This document shows positions 9,473-19,939 of a stretch of 64,000 nt of DNA, piece after piece. The position numbers were made by a program, and so were the translations under genes. A model generated the notes under the pieces. That model did no database searches and was not told the DNA's origin. It saw only the letters and a list, made by a program, of their open reading frames with translations. This DNA is from Plotosus lineatus (Eukaryota > Chordata > Actinopteri > Siluriformes > Plotosidae). The DNA lies in assembly GCA_024760905.1 (NCBI GenBank), contig CM045729.1, positions 43,908,080 to 43,972,079 of the forward strand. Direction: 5' to 3'. How positions within the stretch are numbered: the first letter of the stretch is position 1; every line of letters starts with the position of its first letter.

Positions 9473-9810
9473 CTTCTTTTCCTTTCGGCTTTTTCACTTT
9501 CTCGGGAGTCGCCACAGCGAATCATCTGATTCGCACATTTGATTTGGCATAGGTTTTTACTTCGGATGCCCTTCCTGTCACAACCCTTTAGCAAGGGACA
9601 GAAACACGCTGACGGCTTTGCAGCTACTCTTTACGAAAGTCAGCAATGGTTCTTTTACATGCCTCTCACCATAGACAGTGAGAGACATGGTCTGCCTTTG
9701 ATAACCCGGTTAGCTGCACTGGAGGGACAGTGACAACCCTGTGGGGACTTGAACCCCCAACCTTTGGATCAGCGATTCTGCACCCTATCTAGTAGACCAC
9801 CACTGCCCCA
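9473..9810 (-). mobile_element. SINE-C, full-length, LINE-B-type tail
   Basis: Flanked by the exact 12-bp duplication agccaagacagt at 9461-9472 and 9811-9822. Read on the minus strand: a tRNA-like head with an A-box-like ggtctactagat region and a B-box-like region near the gggggttcaag sequence; a body of about 130 bp; a segment near 9595-9530 matching the LINE-B 5' UTR (ggaagggcatccg); then a tail matching the LINE-B 3' terminus (gattcgctgtggcgact, then gccgaaaggaaaag). It has no coding capacity and would depend on LINE-B proteins for movement. Confidence 0.88.
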
Positions 9811-9822
9811 AGCCAAGACAGT

Positions 9823-10065
9823 ATTAGTATGTAATCCAATTAGTGATATAATCATGGCACTAAGGCTTTGTGGACACCCAATGACACCCATCATATATGT
9901 CCAGGTATATTCCCCAACCACAGATGCAGATGAAGAAGAGGTAGAGTCATTTTATGATGAATTACAACACACCATGGATAATATACCTCCAAAAGACATC
10001 ACTGTCCTGATGGGAGATTGGAACGCTAAAATTGGAGCAAGTATGCATTCAAATGAAATCATCAG
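9823..10065 (+). pseudogene. BovB/RTE-like endonuclease fragment
   Basis: Translates to ISDIIMALRLCGHP, then YVQVYSPTTDADEEEVESFYDELQ, then VLMGDWNAKIGA. The last block carries the GDWN catalytic motif of APE endonucleases, and the set resembles BovB-type RTE LINEs. Part of it lies left of SINE-C, since the SINE's duplicated target agccaagacagt belongs to this fragment. It stops abruptly near 10065. Confidence 0.7.
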
Positions 10066-10069
10066 AAGC

Positions 10070-10650
10070 CGCACCATGCAGCTAGTTGCTTTACCTCTGC
10101 CCTCATCGTCGCCACTGATGAATCCGAGCCCTCTGGTGTTGTCTGCAAACTTTATGATTGAGTTAGGTCCGCACATAGGCCTACAGTCATGGGTGAAGAG
10201 GGAGTAGAGGAACAGAATCACAGCTCTGGGGTGGGCCAGTGTTGATTGTGATGGTGGAGGAACAGTTGTGGCCTGACCTAACAATACTTTAACTTGGAGG
10301 GAGTGACTGGGTTGAATGCTGAGCTGAAGTCAACTAACAGCATTCTTGCATACATGTTCATGTTGTCCAGGTGTGAGTAAACATAGTGCAGCACTGTGGA
10401 TACAACATCCTCTGTATACCTGTTGCTTTGGTATGCAAATTGTGTGGGTTTAGTGTGGGAGGCAGACATTGCTTGAGGTGTGCTATGATCAGTCATTCAA
10501 AGCACTTCATCACAATGGGTGCAATAGGATGGTAGTCATCCAGGCACATCAGAGAGGAATGTTTCGGCACTGTCACCAAGAAGCTGTCTTAAAGCATGCT
10601 GGTGCTGTTACTTGCTAAAGTGTGTACTATAAGAGTTCTCACTAGATAAT
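10070..10650 (-). pseudogene. CR1/L2/Rex-like LINE RT fragment, internally deleted
   Basis: Minus strand from 10650: a degraded MKCFERL-like block near 10500, then QFAYQSNRYTEDVVSTVLHYVYSHLD and MLLVDFSSAFNPVTPSKL (10290-10445). There is then a jump to LFLYSLFTHDC, followed by IIKFADNTRGLG (10080-10230). The catalytic FADD is mutated to FADN, and the sequence between SAFN and LYSLF is missing. Block wording places it in the CR1/L2/Rex1 group; I cannot choose among these. Confidence 0.75.
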
Positions 10651-10745
10651 CATTCATTCAGACTATACACATCACGTAAGTTAAATTTGAGGTCCAGCAC
10701 ACAAGCATGAATGAGACTTACTGCAGGAGCTACAAGTACTATGGG

Positions 10746-10791
<46 letters not shown>

Positions 10792-10812
10792 TATTTATTT
10801 ATATATATATAT
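10746..10812. repeat. (TTA)n/(TTTA)n/(TA)n microsatellite
   Basis: About 17 TTA units grade into TTTA and then TA repeats. Confidence 0.95.
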
Positions 10813-10814
10813 TT

Positions 10815-11235
10815 TTTAGGAAACTGAGAAACTTGCACACTGTGTAAATATACATTAGCTAGAGAACATTTATTTCAACACTATCTTTCCCTGGAGAAGA
10901 GAGCAATGTCACTTTGTCAACCATCATGGCTCCAGAGCAGGACAAGAGTAGAATGGACATCTATAGCAGCCAAATCAAATCTACCAATTGCAGTTTACAG
11001 CAGCCAAGTTCAGTGAAACTGTACAGACTATAGATTTGAATTTTTGATTAGAGAATCTGCGATGTCCCTTTACTATATAGAATTAATGCAATGAATTAAG
11101 CTAGGGTCAGAATGCCAGGTGATCTAATGCTCCAGCTAGCCAGGACTTGACTTTTCTTGAAATCGTGAATTGAAGCAGCACATGAGGAATGAGGAAATAT
11201 TTTTTATCATAATTTCTCATTAAATGTAATGATGC
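10815..11235. other. No gene recognised
   Basis: No convincing coding or repeat signature. Short frames only. Confidence 0.5.
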
Positions 11236-11237
11236 CT

Positions 11238-11372
11238 GTGATGGCCTGGTGAGCTGTCCATGGTGTGCTCTGGCCTTACCCATAGTTGGCTGGAATGGGT
11301 GCCAGCCTCCCTGGCATAATGATTAATATTAAGCAGTTCATAAAATGAATGAATGAATAAATATAATGACAC
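11238..11372 (+). mobile_element. SINE-D tail fragment
   Basis: Matches the 3' part of SINE-D: tgtgatggcctggtgagctg, then gggtgccagcctccct, then the aagcagttca end with a GAAT tail. 5'-truncated. Confidence 0.8.
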
Positions 11373-11460
11373 CTTTCAATGCATGGATTAACTATATCAG
11401 AATAAACGTCTGAAAGTGCTCATATAAAGGTTTCTACTCAGATAAATGTTACAGTATGTA

Positions 11461-11465
11461 TCATT

Positions 11466-11497
<32 letters not shown>

Positions 11498-13185
11498 ATG
11501 CTTCCGCTTAATCTGAGGCCCAAGCATTGAGAAATAGACCTCCCTCTCCCCAGCCACTTTCTCCAACTCTTCCGGGGGACACCAAGGCATTTCCAGACCA
11601 GTTGAAAGACATAATCCCTCCAGGGATTTCTAGGTCGACCCCGGGGTCTCATTCCAGTTGGACATGATTAAAACATTACATCACGGAGGTGATCGAGAAG
11701 CATAACCAGATGCCCAAGCCACCTCAGTTGGCTCCTCTTGACATGGAGGAGCAGTGGTTCTACTCCAAGCTTCTCCCAGATGCCTGAGTTTCTCTAAGGG
11801 AGAGGGAAGGAAGCTAATTTCAACCGCTTGTACCCACGATCTTGTTCTTTCGGTTACAACCCAATGCTCGTGACCATAGGTGAGGGTTGGAAAGTAGATC
11901 GTCTGGCAAATTGAGAGCTTTGCTTTGTGGCTCAGCTGCCTCTTCACTATGACAGACTAGTACAAGCTCCATTTTACAGCAGAGGCTGCAGGTGTCTACC
12001 CGTCGATCTCCCACTCCATACTTCCCTCACTCATGAACAAGCCCCTGAAATACTTGAACTCCTCCACTTGGGGAAAGACCTCATTCCATACCCAGAGGGT
12101 GCATTCCACCCTTTTCCAGTTGAGAACCATGGCCTTGGACTTTGAGGTGCTGATTCTCATCCCAGCCGCTTTGCACTCGACTGTGAATTACTCCAATGAA
12201 AACTGGAGGTCCTGGATTGATGAAGCCATCTGTAAAAAGCAGAGATAAGATCCTATTTATAAACAAACAGAACCCCTCAACACCATAGCTGCACCTACAA
12301 ATTCTGTCCATAAAAATTATTAACAGAATAGCTGACAAAGGACAGTCTTGGCGGACTTCAGCCCTCACCAGAAACAAATTTGACTTGTTGTTACCAAAAG
12401 CGGGCCAATTTCTGGCTCCGGTGATAAAGAGACCAAATGGCCTGTTGCAACGGGGCTAGTACACTGTACTCTCGGAGCACACCCCACACGATAGCCCAAA
12501 GGACACAGTTGAAAGTCTTCTCTAAATCTGCAAAACACATGTGGACAGATTGGGCAAACTCCCATGCCAACTTCAGGATCCTGTAGTGCGTATGGAGTTG
12601 GTCAAGAATGCCATCACCAGAATGAAAGCCACATTGTTCCTCATGAATCCAAAGTCCTTCTCTTCAGTACAACTGTATGAACTTTCCTGGGAAGAGTGTA
12701 ATTCCATGATAATTGAAACACACCCTCCAGCCCTTTTTAAAAAAAACACAAATCCAGAGGCATGGCCCCCAATGACCACATGATGTTCCAGAGACGTGTC
12801 AACCAAAACAGTCCTATAACACTGATATTACTACAACTGAAATATTCAGGGTAGATCTCATCCACCCCCTCAAGCCCGACAATGAGATTTTTGACTACCT
12901 CCATGACCTCAGCCCCAGAGATGGGTGGTCCCTTACCCAAACCCCTCAGGCCTGACTCCAGGAGAGACCTTGGTGACCCATGTCCATCCAAGGGAAACTG
13001 TTTCCTTTTATTTTTATCCATTGCGGGCATAGAGAATTGTGCTTCATCTGAACCTTCACCTGGGATCTGTTTGCCTTAGGTGACCATACCAGGGGCATAA
13101 TGCCCCTGCCAACTTAGCTTGGAGGATCATTAGGAGACGCAAACCCTTCTACCCTGATAAGGTGACAATTCAAGGAGGGGATATT
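11461..13185 (-). mobile_element. LINE-A copy 2, internally deleted
   Basis: Minus strand. The triplet tail (CAT run at 11461-11497) marks the 3' end and the 8-bp duplication agtatgta flanks it (11453-11460 and 13186-13193). Frames show RT and C-terminal pieces: ISGAEVMEVVKNL and LSWLTRL-like text (12737-12960), an RQDCPLSAILLIIFMD block near 12345, and [18 protein letters not shown] near 11900. The 5'-most 230 bp are non-coding and look like the 5' leader of this family; that leader joins directly to mid-RT near 12950, omitting the whole endonuclease. Many stops. Confidence 0.82.
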
Positions 13186-13247
13186 GAGTATGTAATATGT
13201 CCTTCATAAACAAATCACTAGAATAAAATAGAATGTTGTATAATTCA

Positions 13248-13572
13248 AACTGGGCAGCACAGTGGTGTAGTAATTGACATGTTCACCTCACAGCAAAAAG
13301 TTAGGAGTATGATTTCCAGGTTCAGGGTATTTCTATGTGGAGTTTGTCTCCCTGTGCTTCCGTGACTTTCCTCTGGTTACTCCAATTTCCTCCCACTGGA
13401 TATGCACTTTAGGCTAATTGGCTGTTTCAAATTGCCCCTTGGTGTGAATATGAATAGTTATGTGTGTTGGCCATGTGATTGTCTGGGTATACTCTGCCTT
13501 CACACAGTTTTGGTTGGGATTGGCACCAGCATCCCTGCAGCCTTACATTTTAACAAAGGAGTGAGTGAAATG
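13248..13572 (+). mobile_element. SINE-D copy, old
   Basis: Recognisable parts in order: gcacagtggtgtagtaattg (tRNA-like head), tcacctcacagcaaaaag, tgtggagttt, tttcctcccac, attggctgtttcaaattgcc, gtctgggtatactctgcctt, and a gagtgagtga tail. Heavily mutated. Confidence 0.75.
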
Positions 13573-13884
13573 AAGTTTTAAAAACTAACACAACAACAAC
13601 ATCAGCAACAACTATAAAAAAACACTAATGATACCACATTAACAAGACATTATGGCAGCAATACGAACAGCCTAATCACGATCTGCCAAAATAGCACCAT
13701 AAGCATCCCAGGCTCAAATTTAAATCTGCTAACAGGGAATCTGTAAGCCAAATTAAACTATTATTCAGATCTCTGATTCGTTTTGCATTCTAGTAGAAAC
13801 ACAGAAATGTGACCGATATATGGACCATAATCTGAAATCTAAACCAAATTATAATTAAATGGGAAATGTATTGTTCCAGGAATG

Positions 13885-13941
13885 TCGCACTTACAGGATT
13901 TGGCAGATGCAACTCACAATTGTCATTTTTATACAACTGAG
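13885..13941 (-). mobile_element. SINE-G distal part, left of LINE-B copy 2
   Basis: Reverse complement gives a ctcagttgtat segment, then tgcatctgccaaatcctgta. This is the tail of a tRNA-derived fish SINE whose other half continues at 16822 after the LINE-B insertion. Confidence 0.65.
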
Positions 13942-14267
13942 ATGCAGTCGTGAGGAAGGGCACAAACAAGTGTCAGCCCTCACGCTGGTCCCAAGCCCGG
14001 ATAAATGGGTTGTGACAGGAAGGGCATAGGGTGTAAAACTTTTGCCAGAATACAAAATGTAAGCCGTACATACAAATGTCATACTGGATCGGTCGAGGCC
14101 CAGGTTAACAACTACCGCCATCAGTGCCGTCAACCAACAGGATGTTGGTGGAAATTGGACTACTGTTGGTCGAAAAAGGAGAGGTTGAAGAAGGAGAGGT
14201 GGCAAGCGTGTCCGTAGGCAGAGAGAGAAAAGAGGAAAGGCATGACTCTAGGACAGAGTAGTGGACT

Positions 14268-14714
14268 TTGAATGTTGGAACTATGACAGGAAAAGGTAGC
14301 GAGCTGGCTGACATGATGCAGAGGAGGAAGGTGGATATACTGTGTGTTCAGGAGACCAGGTGGAAAGGTAGCAAGGCTAGAAGCATAGGAGCAGGGTTTA
14401 AGCTGTTTTATCGTGGTGTGAATAGGAAAAGAAATGGAGTAGGAGTCATCTTGAAGGAAGGGGCTGTCAGGAATGTTTTAGAAGTGAAAAGAGTGTCAGA
14501 CAGAGTGATGAGTCTCAAGTTAGAAATTGAAGGTGTGATGCTCAATGTTGTTAGTGCTTATGCCCCACAGGCAGGATGTGAGCTAGAAGAGAAGGAGAGA
14601 TTCTGGAGTGAGTTAGATGAAGTGAAACAGAGTACCCCAGATGTGAAAGAGTGGTCAATGGTGCAGACTTCAATGGACATGTTGGTGCAGGCAACAGAGG
14701 GGACGAGGAAGTGA
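14268..14714 (+). pseudogene. LINE-B copy 2 endonuclease
   Basis: Contains TLNVGTMTGKGSELADMM, CVQETRWKGSK with the catalytic Glu, RNGVGVILKEG, and VVSAYAPQAGC. A frameshift near 14640 replaces the GADFNGHVG block with unrelated residues; the block is still visible one frame over. Otherwise close to copy 1. Confidence 0.85.
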
Positions 14715-14778
14715 TGGGCAGGTTTAGCATCCAGGACAGGAACACAGAAGGACAGATGTTGATAGATTTTCAAAAAGG

Positions 14779-15993
14779 ATGGAAATGGCTGTGGTGAATA
14801 CATTCTTCCAGAAGAGACAGGAGCATAGGGTGACTTATAAAAGCAGAGGTAGGAGCACACAGGTAGACGACATCTTGTGCAGACGATGTAATTTGAAGGA
14901 AGTCAGTGACTGCAAAGTAGTAGTGGGTGAGAGTGTTGCCAAACAGCATAGGATGGTGGTGTGCAGGATGATACTGATGGTAAGAAAGGTGAAGAAGGCA
15001 AAGGCAAAGCAGAAGACAAAGTGGTGGAAGCTGAAAAAGGAAGAGTGTCATGTTGTCTTCAAGGAGGAGTTGAAACAGGCTTTGGGTGGTCAGGAAGTGC
15101 TTCCAGATGACTGGACAACTTCAGCTAATGTGATCAGGGAGACAGGTAGGAGAGTACTTGGTGTGTCCTCTGGAAGGACAGTAGATAAGGAGACTTTGTG
15201 GTGGAATGAGGAAGTGCAGGAGTGTGTACAAAAGAAGAGGTTTGCTAAACAGAGGGCGTATGATGACTTGTATGATAGGTTGGACAATAAAGAGGGAGAA
15301 AATGATTTATACAGGTTGGCATGGCAGAGAAATAGAGATGGGAAGGAGGTGCAGCAAGTTAGATTGATTCAGGACAGAGTGGGAAATGTATTGACTGATG
15401 ACAGACGTGTGCTGGGAAGATGGAAAGAGTACTTTGAAGAGCTGATGAATGAAGAAAATGAGAGAGAAAAAAGAGTAGAAGAGGTGACCATTGAGGACCA
15501 GGAAGTAGCAAAGATTAGTAAGGGAGAAGTGAGGAGGGTAATGAAGAGGATGAAGAATGGAAAGGCAGTTGGTCCTGATGACATACCGGTGGAGGTATGG
15601 AAGTGTCTAGGAGAGGAAGTAGTAGAATTCCTGACAAGAATATTCAATAAGGTCTTAGAGAGTGAGAGGATGCCAGAGGAATGGAGGAGAAGTGTGAAGG
15701 TGCCCATTTTTAAGAACAAGAGAGACGTGCAGAGTTGTGGCAACTACAGAGGGATAAAGTTGATGAGCCATACGATGAAGTTATGGGAAAGAATAGTGGA
15801 AGCTAGACTAAGAGCAGAGGTCAGCATATGTGAACAACAGTTTGGTTTCATGCCAAGAAAGAGCACCACAGATGCAGTGTTTGCTTTGAGGATGTTAATA
15901 GAGAAGTACAGAGAAGGCCAGAGGGAGCTGCATTGTGCTTTTGTGGATCTGGAGAAAACGGGGTGCCAAGAGAGGAACTGTGGTATTGCATGA
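14779..15993 (+). pseudogene. LINE-B copy 2 endonuclease end, linker and RT start
   Basis: A 404-codon frame: the RSTQVDDILCRRC end of the endonuclease, a shortened linker (the segment between KKRFAK and QRAYDD is missing compared with copy 1), KNGKAVGPDDIPVEVWK, NYRGIKLMSHTMKLWERIVEARL, QQFGFMPRKSTTDAVFALR, and HCAFVDLEK. An 8-bp deletion then shifts the frame and a stop follows. It confirms the uninterrupted version of the site hit by the nested insertion in copy 1. Confidence 0.85.
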
Positions 15994-16325
15994 GGAAGTC
16001 TGGAGTGGCAGAGAAGTATGTTAGAGTGGTGCAGGACATGTATAAGAGATACAAGACAGTGGTGAGGTCTGCTGTTGGTGTGACAGAAGAGTTCAAGGTG
16101 GAGGCGGGACTGCATCAAGGGTCAGCTCTGAGCCCCTTCTTGTTTGCTATGGTGATGGACAGGCTGACAGACGCGGTTAGGCAAGAATCTCCATGGACTA
16201 TGATGTTCGTAGATGACATTGTGATCTGTGGTGCAAGCAGAGAACAAGTGGAGGAAAATCTAGAGAGGTGGAGGTATGCCCTGGAAAGGAGAGGAATGAA
16301 GGTTCGCCTCAGTAAAACAGAATAA
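15960..16325 (+). pseudogene. LINE-B copy 2 RT core, displaced frame
   Basis: Continues from [13 protein letters not shown] through LHQGSALSPFLFAMVMDRL to MMFVDDIVICG. The catalytic block is FVDD in place of FADD. It ends with a TAA after LSKTE. Confidence 0.8.
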
Positions 16326-16821
16326 ATGTGTGTGAATGACAAGGATCCAAGAGGAACAGTGAGGTTACAGGGAGCAGAGCCAAAGAAGATGGAGGATTTT
16401 AAGTACTTAGGCTCAACAATCTAGAGCAATGGAGAGTGTGGAAAAGAGGTGAAGAAGCGTGTGCAGGCAGGTTGGAATGGTTGGAGAAAAGTGTCCCGTG
16501 TGATGTGTGATAGGAGGGTATCGGCAAGAATAAAAGGAAAAGTGTACAAGACGGTGTTGAGGCCAGCGATGTTGTATGGTTTAGAAACAGTGGCTCTGGG
16601 GAAAAGATAGGATGCTGAGGTTGGAACTACCAGGCAGAAGGCCTAGAGGAAGACCAAAGAGAAGATTTATGGATGTGGTGAAGGAGGACATGAAGATAGA
16701 TGGAGTAAGAGTAGAAGATGCAGACGATAGGGTGAGATGGAAGCAGATCGTTTGCTGTGGTGACCCCTGAAGGGAAAAGCCGAAAGGAAAAGAAGAAGAA
16801 GAAGAAGAAGATACAACTGAG

Positions 16822-16945
16822 AAATTGAGAGTTATGGGCCTTGCTCAAGGGCTCAAAACAGTAGGGAGTGGACCGCTGACCTTTGCATTAGTAACCCATC
16901 TCCTTAACCACTAAATCATCACTCACCTCATGAGCATGGCTCAGT
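16822..16945 (-). mobile_element. SINE-G head half, right of LINE-B copy 2
   Basis: Reverse complement reads gatttagtggttaaggagat, then the ggtcagcggtcc region, then gagcaaggcccataactc: a tRNA-like head and body. The same sequence is present again at 17301-17420 through the tandem duplication, and related copies are at 36345-36455 and 21285-21845. Confidence 0.7.
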
Positions 16946-17206
16946 GATTAGCTCTGTCACTTTACAAGACGCTGATGAGGCCAGCGATATTGTATGGTTT
17001 AGAAACAGTGGCACTGGGGAAAAGATAGGATGCTGAGGTTGGAACTACCAGGCAGAAGGCCTAGAGGAAGACCAAAGAGAAGATTTATGCATGTGGTGAA
17101 GGAGGAGATGAAGGTAGATGGAGTAAGAGTAGAAGATGCAGAGGATAGGGTGAGATGGAGGCAGATGGTTTGCTGTGGTGACCCCTGAAGGGAAAAGCCG
17201 AAAGGA

Positions 17207-17207
17207 A

Positions 17208-17242
<35 letters not shown>

Positions 17243-17292
17243 GAAGAAGAAGTAGAAGAAGAAGTAGAAGAAGAAGAAGAAGAAGAAGAAGA
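17207..17292. repeat. (AAT)n(AAG)n microsatellite from LINE-B tail
   Basis: The expanded 3' tail of the duplicated LINE-B unit: AAT units, then GAA units with TAG interruptions. Confidence 0.95.
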
Positions 17293-17409
17293 TACAACTG
17301 AGAAATTGAGAGTTATGGGCCTTGCTCAAGGGCTCAAAACAGTAGGGAGTGGACCGCTGACCTACACATTAGTAACCCATCTCCTTAACCACTAAATCAT
17401 CACTTTCCT

Positions 17410-17735
17410 CATGAGCATGGCTCAGTGATTAGCACTGTCACTTTATAGTGAGAAGATTCCAGGATTGAATCTCAGCTGGGATTATTTCTGTGTGGAGTTG
17501 CTGCATGGTCTTACCTGCTTGCATAGGCTTCCTCAGGGTTTTCCTCCCACATCACAAAGACATACACACATCTGGCAACTATTAACTGCCCATGATTGTG
17601 AGTGTAAATAAGTATGCATCTCTGCCCTGCTATAGACCAATGAGACTGTCTATTGTGTACCTTACCTTTCACCGGAATTTATCCTGGATTGGCACCTATT
17701 TTCTCAATGAACCTGATGAATAAGCTATACAGATA
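17410..17735 (+). mobile_element. Decayed SINE-D-like element
   Basis: A head with ctcagtgattagcactgtca, then a gattgaatctc B-box-like region, tgtgtggagtt, ttttcctcccacatcacaaa, and a gattggcacctattt stretch near the end. The left part is shared with the tandem duplication. Confidence 0.6.
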
Positions 17736-17739
17736 ATAG

Positions 17740-18120
17740 ATTAATGTGTGCATTATTCAAGTTCTTTTATATACAAAATGCCTATCATTACACCGACGAT
17801 CATGTTATATTCATAGATTTCTTATGTAATGCAAAAATAGCCTGAGATCTGAATGATACTTTCACTTAAATTACAAAAATGAACTTTGAATGGTACAGAG
17901 GCAAATGGCAGTAATGTAGCCATCAAATATAACTATTTGTCTATTGTAGCCTATTCCTTATTGCATTATCTCTGCTATCAGATTCAGGGATCTTAGTGTG
18001 GGATGTTAGTGGTGCTATTTCAGGAGAACCTGACTGCGTTGTTACTTTTTCTCTTTAAGTATTGCCCAAAAAAGGCTAAATTCTTAGAGGAGATCTGGGA
18101 TAGCATGAGTCTCACTACAT
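17740..18120. other. No gene recognised
   Basis: AT-rich unique sequence without identifiable elements. Confidence 0.5.
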
Positions 18121-18410
18121 CTTTTTTAATATATACTTTATTAATTCCGTAAAGCAAATTATTCCCTCTGCATTTAACCCATTCAAAGTAAGCGCACACA
18201 CTCGGAGTAGTGGGCTGTCACACACATTGGGGACACCCAAAGAACAGTTCAGGGTTAGGTGCCTTGCTCAAGGCCACTTCAGCCATTTATGTGGCTGAAT
18301 TTACGCTCACTCCCCCACTGCCTCACATTTTTCCTGCTGGTTTGGGACTCGAACCGGTGACCTTTCAGTCCCAAAGCCACTTCTCGAAACTTTAGGCTAT
18401 GATTGTTTCA
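18121..18410 (-). mobile_element. tRNA-derived SINE (family H)
   Basis: On the minus strand it opens with a tRNA-like region containing ggttcgagtccc (B box) near 18350. It continues through gagcaaggcacctaaccc and ends with gggttaaatgcagagggaat near 18185. This layout is common in teleost SINEs. Confidence 0.65.
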
Positions 18411-18692
18411 ACTCTAAGTGCTCTCAAGAGAAAAACCTTGAAATGATACAGGTTTATTTAGTGTCATGCTTATGTTATGTTTGCAAAAATATGCATGCCT
18501 AATGATTCAATAAAGTCAGTGATCCAAGTTTCCTTCTTCTATTGCAGGCCTAAATGAATCCCCAGCCACATGAATTCTCTTTCATAACACAAAACTATTA
18601 TATGGAATAATATATAATGGGGTGTGCTGTTATTGAAAAACAGTCAGTAATGGGGTGGTGGGATGCCACGCAATGTTACTGTTACCACCCGG

Positions 18693-18797
18693 AACAACAC
18701 ATTTATTCCTTATATACCTCACTATTGCAGGGGTGGCCAACCAGTCAGAGACCAAGAGCCACATTTCTTCCTGTGTTACTGCAAAGAGCCACATCAT
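18693..18797 (+). repeat. 105-bp sequence with inverted copy at 52065-52169
   Basis: Essentially identical over its length, in reverse orientation, to 52065-52169. It spans 35 bp of hAT left flank, TSD included, plus the first 70 bp of the element. Confidence 0.9.
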
Positions 18798-19679
18798 ACA
18801 CATGAGCACACATGAACATCACCCATCCCTTTCTCTCTCCCCACCCCCACACACACACACACACACACCACTGCTCAGTCAGATTTATTGTAAATTCACA
18901 ACACACCACAATAAAATATATCTTTGAAGGTCAGAGTGCAACTGTGATTCAAAGCTGTGTTAATGTCCAATATTCTGTGTTCAACAGTGTGACGGGACAG
19001 TTGGACGTCCGATACCACGTGTTTAATTTGTCGTTTTCAGGAGACAAGATTTCAACAACGCCACTGAGGGATTTTATAATGGACTCTCTTTCATTGTATG
19101 GCTTTTTGGCCCGTGTACTGTTCCAAGCCGGTTGATATGGTGCAAGGGTTATGGTCTCGGAGTTCTTCGTGAATTTTTGGAAAAAATTGTATTTGCTTTT
19201 CTTCCTGACTTTTCAAAGTGCACAACTTGTACTTGCAAAGTTCAGTCCCTTTTGGAAATTCCTGCTCAAAGTTAGCATGCAGTGAGCTGAAATGCGCCAA
19301 TAACGCCTGACATGTAAGGAAGAATGGCTTTCCATTACATTCAAGATCAACAACAACAACAACAACAAAAAACCTCTTCCATTCTGTTAAAAAATAGCAT
19401 TTTTTCATGTTCATATTTTCATTTTGCTGTGCATTTTTTCCTGCCATTTTAAGAGCCAATTTGACACATATTGTTTACTGAAATGATCTCGTCCATACTG
19501 GGAAGCTTTGCAGTATTTTCATCTCATGCACATAAGCATTTGACAATAATACCATATTGAACTCAAGCAACATAAACACGGACATTAAAAAAACACAAAC
19601 TTTGACATGAACATAAGAGCTGCATGAAACTAGGCAAAGAGCCACATGCGGCTCTGAAACCGAGGGTTGGCCATACCTA
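18728..19679 (-). mobile_element. hAT (Charlie-like) non-autonomous element, 8-bp TSD
   Basis: The left terminus caggggtggccaacc and the right terminus ggttggccatacct are imperfect inverted repeats. The exact 8-bp duplication cactattg flanks them (18720-18727 and 19680-19687). Eight-base duplications and CAGGGGTGG-type termini are hAT hallmarks. The interior keeps a scrap of a transposase N-terminus on the minus strand (19100-19460). Confidence 0.9.
19091..19459 (-). pseudogene. hAT transposase BED-like N-terminal remnant
   Basis: The frame contains ECNGKPFFLTCQALLAHF, SLHANFEQEFPKGTEL, and LKSQEEKQIQFF. This resembles the cysteine/histidine DNA-binding region of Charlie-type hAT transposases and of GTF2I-repeat proteins derived from them. 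A CAACAA run interrupts it, and the catalytic core is absent. It is a relic inside the element at 18728-19679. Confidence 0.6.
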
Positions 19680-19724
19680 CACTATTGGCTAATAATTTTT
19701 TTGTGTATTAAAAAACAGAACTTC

Positions 19725-19870
19725 ATAGGACGGTTCAAGTCCCGAGCTCAGCAAATCTGTTCTCTGTCTGTTCTCCCTGTGCTTGCATGAGCTTCCTTCA
19801 AGTACTCTAGTTTCCTACAACAGTCCAAGGACAGTCAGCTAACTGGCTATTCCAAATTGCACATTTATAG

Positions 19871-19939
<69 letters not shown>

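Larger units (their letters stand above)
13942..16810 (+). mobile_element. LINE-B copy 2, near full-length with TSD
   Basis: Flanked by the 11-bp duplication atacaactgag (13931-13941 and 16811-16821). The 5' end matches copy 1 and copy 51252, and the 3' end is GAA-rich. It contains endonuclease, linker, RT and C-terminal sequence. Defects: a frameshift near 14640, a linker deletion of about 85 bp near 15247, an 8-bp deletion near 15957 removing the AYDR part of the RT aspartate block, FVDD instead of FADD, stops near 16323 and 16423, and an internal deletion at about 16610 that removes most of the C-terminal domain. Confidence 0.9.
16546..17445 (+). repeat. Tandem duplication of LINE-B 3' end plus flank
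   Basis: Unit 1 (16546-16963) and unit 2 (16964-17445) both run from acaagacg, through the same LINE-B deletion junction (ggggaaaagatag then gatgctgagg), the 3' end, the tail, the TSD and about 130 bp of flanking SINE-G. Unit 2 is longer only because its tail expanded into AAT and AAG runs. The duplication therefore post-dates the LINE-B insertion. Confidence 0.92.

Noticed and set aside
16546..17445. CRISPR-like or satellite repeat
   Set aside because: Only two units, each containing LINE and SINE sequence: a simple tandem duplication.
19100..19459. Host BED-finger gene exon
   Set aside because: It lies wholly inside a hAT element with exact 8-bp TSD and has a microsatellite interruption.
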